A DNA stretch of 10,456 nt from Parachlorella kessleri (taxonomy: Eukaryota; Chlorophyta; Trebouxiophyceae; Chlorellales; Chlorellaceae), in contig BBXU01000005.1 in assembly GCA_001598975.1 (NCBI GenBank), forward strand, positions 1-10,456, read 5' to 3'. Shown here in pieces: positions 8,701 to 10,456 of this stretch. Every line of letters starts with the position of its first letter. Position 1 is the stretch's first letter. A model generated the notes under the pieces. That model saw only the letters and a program-made list of their open reading frames with translations, did not search any database and was not told where the DNA came from. A program made the position numbers and the translations under genes.

Positions 8701-10287
8701 TTAGCCGCCAGCCAGCCTAGCTCCCTCACGGCACTGGTGGCAACCAAGCCCAGCAGGCAGGCAGGCAGGCACGCGGGCGGGCAGGCAGGCAGGCAGTTGT
8801 GCCCACCTGTACGACTGTATGGCCTGGTATTGGTGTGGCGCCTCCGCCTCCCTCTCCACCACAAAGCCGTAGGCCGCCTCCAGCTCCCCCTCCACCTCCT
8901 CCAGCAGCCACAGCGGCGCCTGGTCGCTGGCAAACACCCACTGCACCTGCGGGGCCGTGCTCAGGCCCAGGTACAGCTCCACGCCCACCTCGCACGCGGA
9001 CAGCATGGCGCGGCCCAGGTGCTTGCGCAGGAGGCCTGCTCGGAGGGGCCAGGGGGGGGGGCAGATTGGGGACAGCTGTCTAGCTGGTGACTAGGCATGG
9101 AGCCACGAGACGCTTGGCAGCCGGTGGCAGGGGCTAGAACCCCAAGGGCAGCTAAGGCAGTCGAACAAAGGGCCGGTGGGGTAGCGACAAGGGGAGAGTA
9201 GCCCGCACGACAGCGATGGGCCTCCGGAGAGTTACAAACTCAGCATCAGCCCTCACTGAGAAGACAAACGATGCCAGAAGCCGAAGGCGGCAAGGGAGGT
9301 CCAACAAGGCAGGTGGCGCTGGCATTGCTAAAGCCCCGCCCAGAGCTGCCCGCTCACTTGAGGCTTGGCTGGCCGGCCCGCGCAGGATGGACTGCGCCGC
9401 CTTGGGGGCACTCCTGAACCTCCTCAGCAGCCAGGCCAGAACCCGCGCCTCAGCCCTGGTCAACAGTGACGGCCTGCAGGCGGGCAGCGCAGCCACTGGC
9501 CGCTGGGGGTGACATAAGAACAAACTGGGCCAACTCGCCACTCCCTGGTATCCAAGGTCACCCTATCAGGAGTTAAAGCGCGCAAACAAACTCTTTAAAA
9601 GCAGCAAGCCAACCAGCAGCAGGTCTCAGCTGGGGCGCTGGCAAAGAAAGGAATCCTCACACAACCGCGAGCCCCGAGAGCAGTCACCTCACAATCCACG
9701 TGGCGAGACCATGCTAATGCTCTTCTAAAAAAACTCCAGCACTTGCCTGATCTCTTGGTCCAGCGCCTCCCACAGCCCCAGGGGGCTGTCGGGGGCGTGC
9801 TCTATCTCCTCTGCCCTCTTCTCGCAGGTGTAGTGCAGGATCCTCAGGCTCTGCACAGCACAGCGCAGCGCACGCCTGCCTTGCCAGCCAGCCCCCTCCC
9901 AGCACCCATACCTAGCGTGGCTTCCTGGCGGTGTGTGAGCAGTGCCCTGGCAACTAGGGGCTCAAGTATGTCAGGCCGGCAGGCAGGCAGCCCTCCCTCC
10001 CTCGACCATGTGAGCCAAACACTCCTTTACAGCCTGCAGTTGACCGGGGCTGGCACACCAGAGGACCACCCACCCCTGGACACCCGAACTTGCCGCAGCC
10101 GGTTGCCAACAACGGCATGGTGCGAAAATGGCATGCAAGGGCAGCCGGGTGTGTGAAGGTGTGCACCCTCCCCACCTGCAGCGACAGCAGGCCCTGCAGG
10201 CGCTTGTGGTGGAAGTAGCGCTGCAGCCCCGTCAGCAGGCGCAGGCGCAGGTCGGAGGGGGTGCTGCCCTCCAGGTCGCCAGCCTCG
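5426..10287 (-). CDS. SOS1/NHX7-like plasma-membrane Na+/H+ antiporter, cytosolic C-terminal part (5' partial)
   Basis: Minus-strand exons with matching phases: 10287-10176, 9850-9747, 9473-9358, 9035-8807, 8487-8354, 7905-7795 and 7452-7133. After an unresolved stretch come about 6835-6763, 6700-6550, 6144-6072 and 5727-5426 (TGA stop). Seen, in order: RYFHHKRLQGLLSLQ; EHAPDSPLGLWEAL; ACEVGVELYLGL; QQQRGFLAGLYTAGTLDE and IRHLE (helical region). Then a cyclic-nucleotide-binding-like fold: VLRGLPFMAG, YQPGEVVW, GDGIFVVVSG and VRTAGPTECLL. Then HHTVLLEGQLQP and a short end, SSSTD. Known: CPA1 antiporters of the SOS1/NHX7 group export Na+ across the plasma membrane in exchange for H+; their long cytosolic tail has this order of helices, cNMP-like domain and LLLEG segment. 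The conserved order is the main evidence. The membrane domain lies beyond the window, so transport activity cannot be judged. Its Ala/Gly-rich cNMP insertions and short tail are unusual. Confidence 0.78.
6836..7132 (-). other. Unresolved exon structure inside the cNMP-like domain of the antiporter
   Basis: The cNMP-like domain must continue here, but no single model satisfies all phases. A good acceptor (CTTACTTGCAG) at 7062 opens a frame with GLGIGAGMLHPAAG, which fits the loop expected at this place, and a GTAGGA donor at 6962 would join in phase to the exon at 6835. That exon needs an upstream phase of 1, whereas the preceding exon can end only in phase 0 (7133) or 2 (7128). A 13-base exon at 7098-7086 would repair the phase but leaves a 34-base intron before it. 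A sequence error or a missed small exon is equally possible. Confidence 0.4.
7906..8353 (-). repeat. Long antiporter intron with CTGG/GTAG repeats
   Basis: This 448-base intron lies between the HLEIV exon and the PVWRPP exon; donor GTGGGT and acceptor CTGGCGCAG give phase 1 and rebuild a Gly. It contains (CTGG)5 at 8119-8138 and a GTAG-rich stretch at 8081-8096. I see nothing coding in it. Confidence 0.6.
8754..8796. repeat. CAGG tetranucleotide repeat
   Basis: Two blocks of CAGG/GCAG units are separated by a degenerate ACGCGGGCGG segment, within the intron at 8806-8488 of the antiporter gene, just downstream of its GTGGGC donor. It is a simple microsatellite of the kind found in introns of GC-rich algal genes. 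Confidence 0.85.
9474..9746 (-). other. GC-AG intron in the antiporter gene
   Basis: The upstream exon ends GAGATCAG and is followed by GCAAGT, the consensus for the minority GC-AG intron class. The acceptor is CCCGCCTGCAG at 9474. Splicing here gives an Arg across the junction and leads into SLLTRAEARVLAWLL in frame. Without splicing, the frame hits a TAG after seven more codons. No alternative GT donor nearby gives the right phase. Confidence 0.65.
9976..10004. repeat. GGCA and CCCT tetranucleotide runs
   Basis: A run of GGCA units is directly followed by CCCT units, in the intron between the exons at 10287-10176 and 9850-9747. Simple repeat only; no coding potential seen. Confidence 0.7.
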
Positions 10288-10456
10288 CTGCACACAGCCA
10301 CACACAGAATCACATGACATTATCAGGCTGCCTGCAATGCGGTGTGTGTAGGCATATGTCAGCAAGTAAGTTGGCGGCAACGAGCATGACTAACGGGCGG
10401 TGAGGCACTGCGGTGGCAGGCCTGAGTGTTAGGGGTTTTGTGTGTGTGTGTGTGGT
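10288..10456 (-). other. Intron upstream of the first antiporter exon in the window, with a TG/CA run
   Basis: On the minus strand this stretch ends with the acceptor GGCTGTGTGCAG before the exon at 10287. That exon begins with one base that completes a split codon, so a preceding exon lies outside the window. A (TG)8 run sits at 10439-10454. No exon is recognisable here. Confidence 0.55.

Noticed and set aside
9152..9541. 129-codon minus-strand open frame as a separate gene
   Set aside because: Only 9473-9358 fits as an exon of the antiporter. The rest runs into introns with low-complexity content and has no start context.
10429..10440. Telomere-like TTAGGGG/TTTT sequence near the right edge
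   Set aside because: Single copy next to a TG run inside an intron; no tandem TTTTAGGG array.

Overview
The window looks like nuclear DNA of a green alga (chlorophyte). Three things point to this: GC-rich coding exons split by GT-AG introns of about 90 to 450 bases, TGTAA-type poly(A) signals after stop codons, and CAG/GCA-rich low-complexity tracts with CAGG/CTGG tetranucleotide runs in introns. I see no bacterial operon, no RNA gene, no CRISPR array and no intact mobile element. The genes become readable only after splicing. Most long open frames in the raw sequence run across introns or lie in the wrong frame, so I built the models by matching splice-site phase and protein sense by eye.

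Layout. (1) 233-2114, plus strand: the last five exons of a gene whose 5' part lies left of the window. All splice phases agree. It encodes a helical protein tail with an 11-residue polyglutamine tract; it may be the C-terminal region of an algal bZIP-type transcription factor, but the family is uncertain. (2) 2115-3044: the shared 3' region of two convergent genes. It holds several TGTAA signals and a palindrome carrying a TGTAA on each strand. (3) 4695-3045, minus strand: a complete four-exon gene for a 392-residue RING-H2 E3 ubiquitin ligase. It has a bipartite-looking nuclear localisation signal, two candidate SUMO-interacting motifs, an acidic/Ala helix and a C-terminal C3H2C3 RING. This is the layout of a SUMO-targeted ubiquitin ligase (STUbL). 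(4) 4696-5425: an intergenic stretch holding the ligase promoter side and the 3' end of the next gene, with a G-box palindrome. (5) 10287-5426, minus strand: the cytosolic C-terminal part of a SOS1/NHX7-like plasma-membrane Na+/H+ antiporter in about eleven exons. It covers the helical domain, the cyclic-nucleotide-binding-like domain and the SOS1-type VLLEG segment, then stops. The transmembrane exchanger domain must lie right of the window.

How they fit together: nothing in the sequence makes these genes a functional unit. Two are tandem on the minus strand and the third converges on them, an ordinary eukaryotic arrangement. The most interesting item is the STUbL-like ligase. Its second exon, which carries one of the SUMO-interacting motifs, is read in a different frame from the long open frame that overlaps it. 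The main unresolved point is the exon structure at about 7132-6836 in the antiporter gene.
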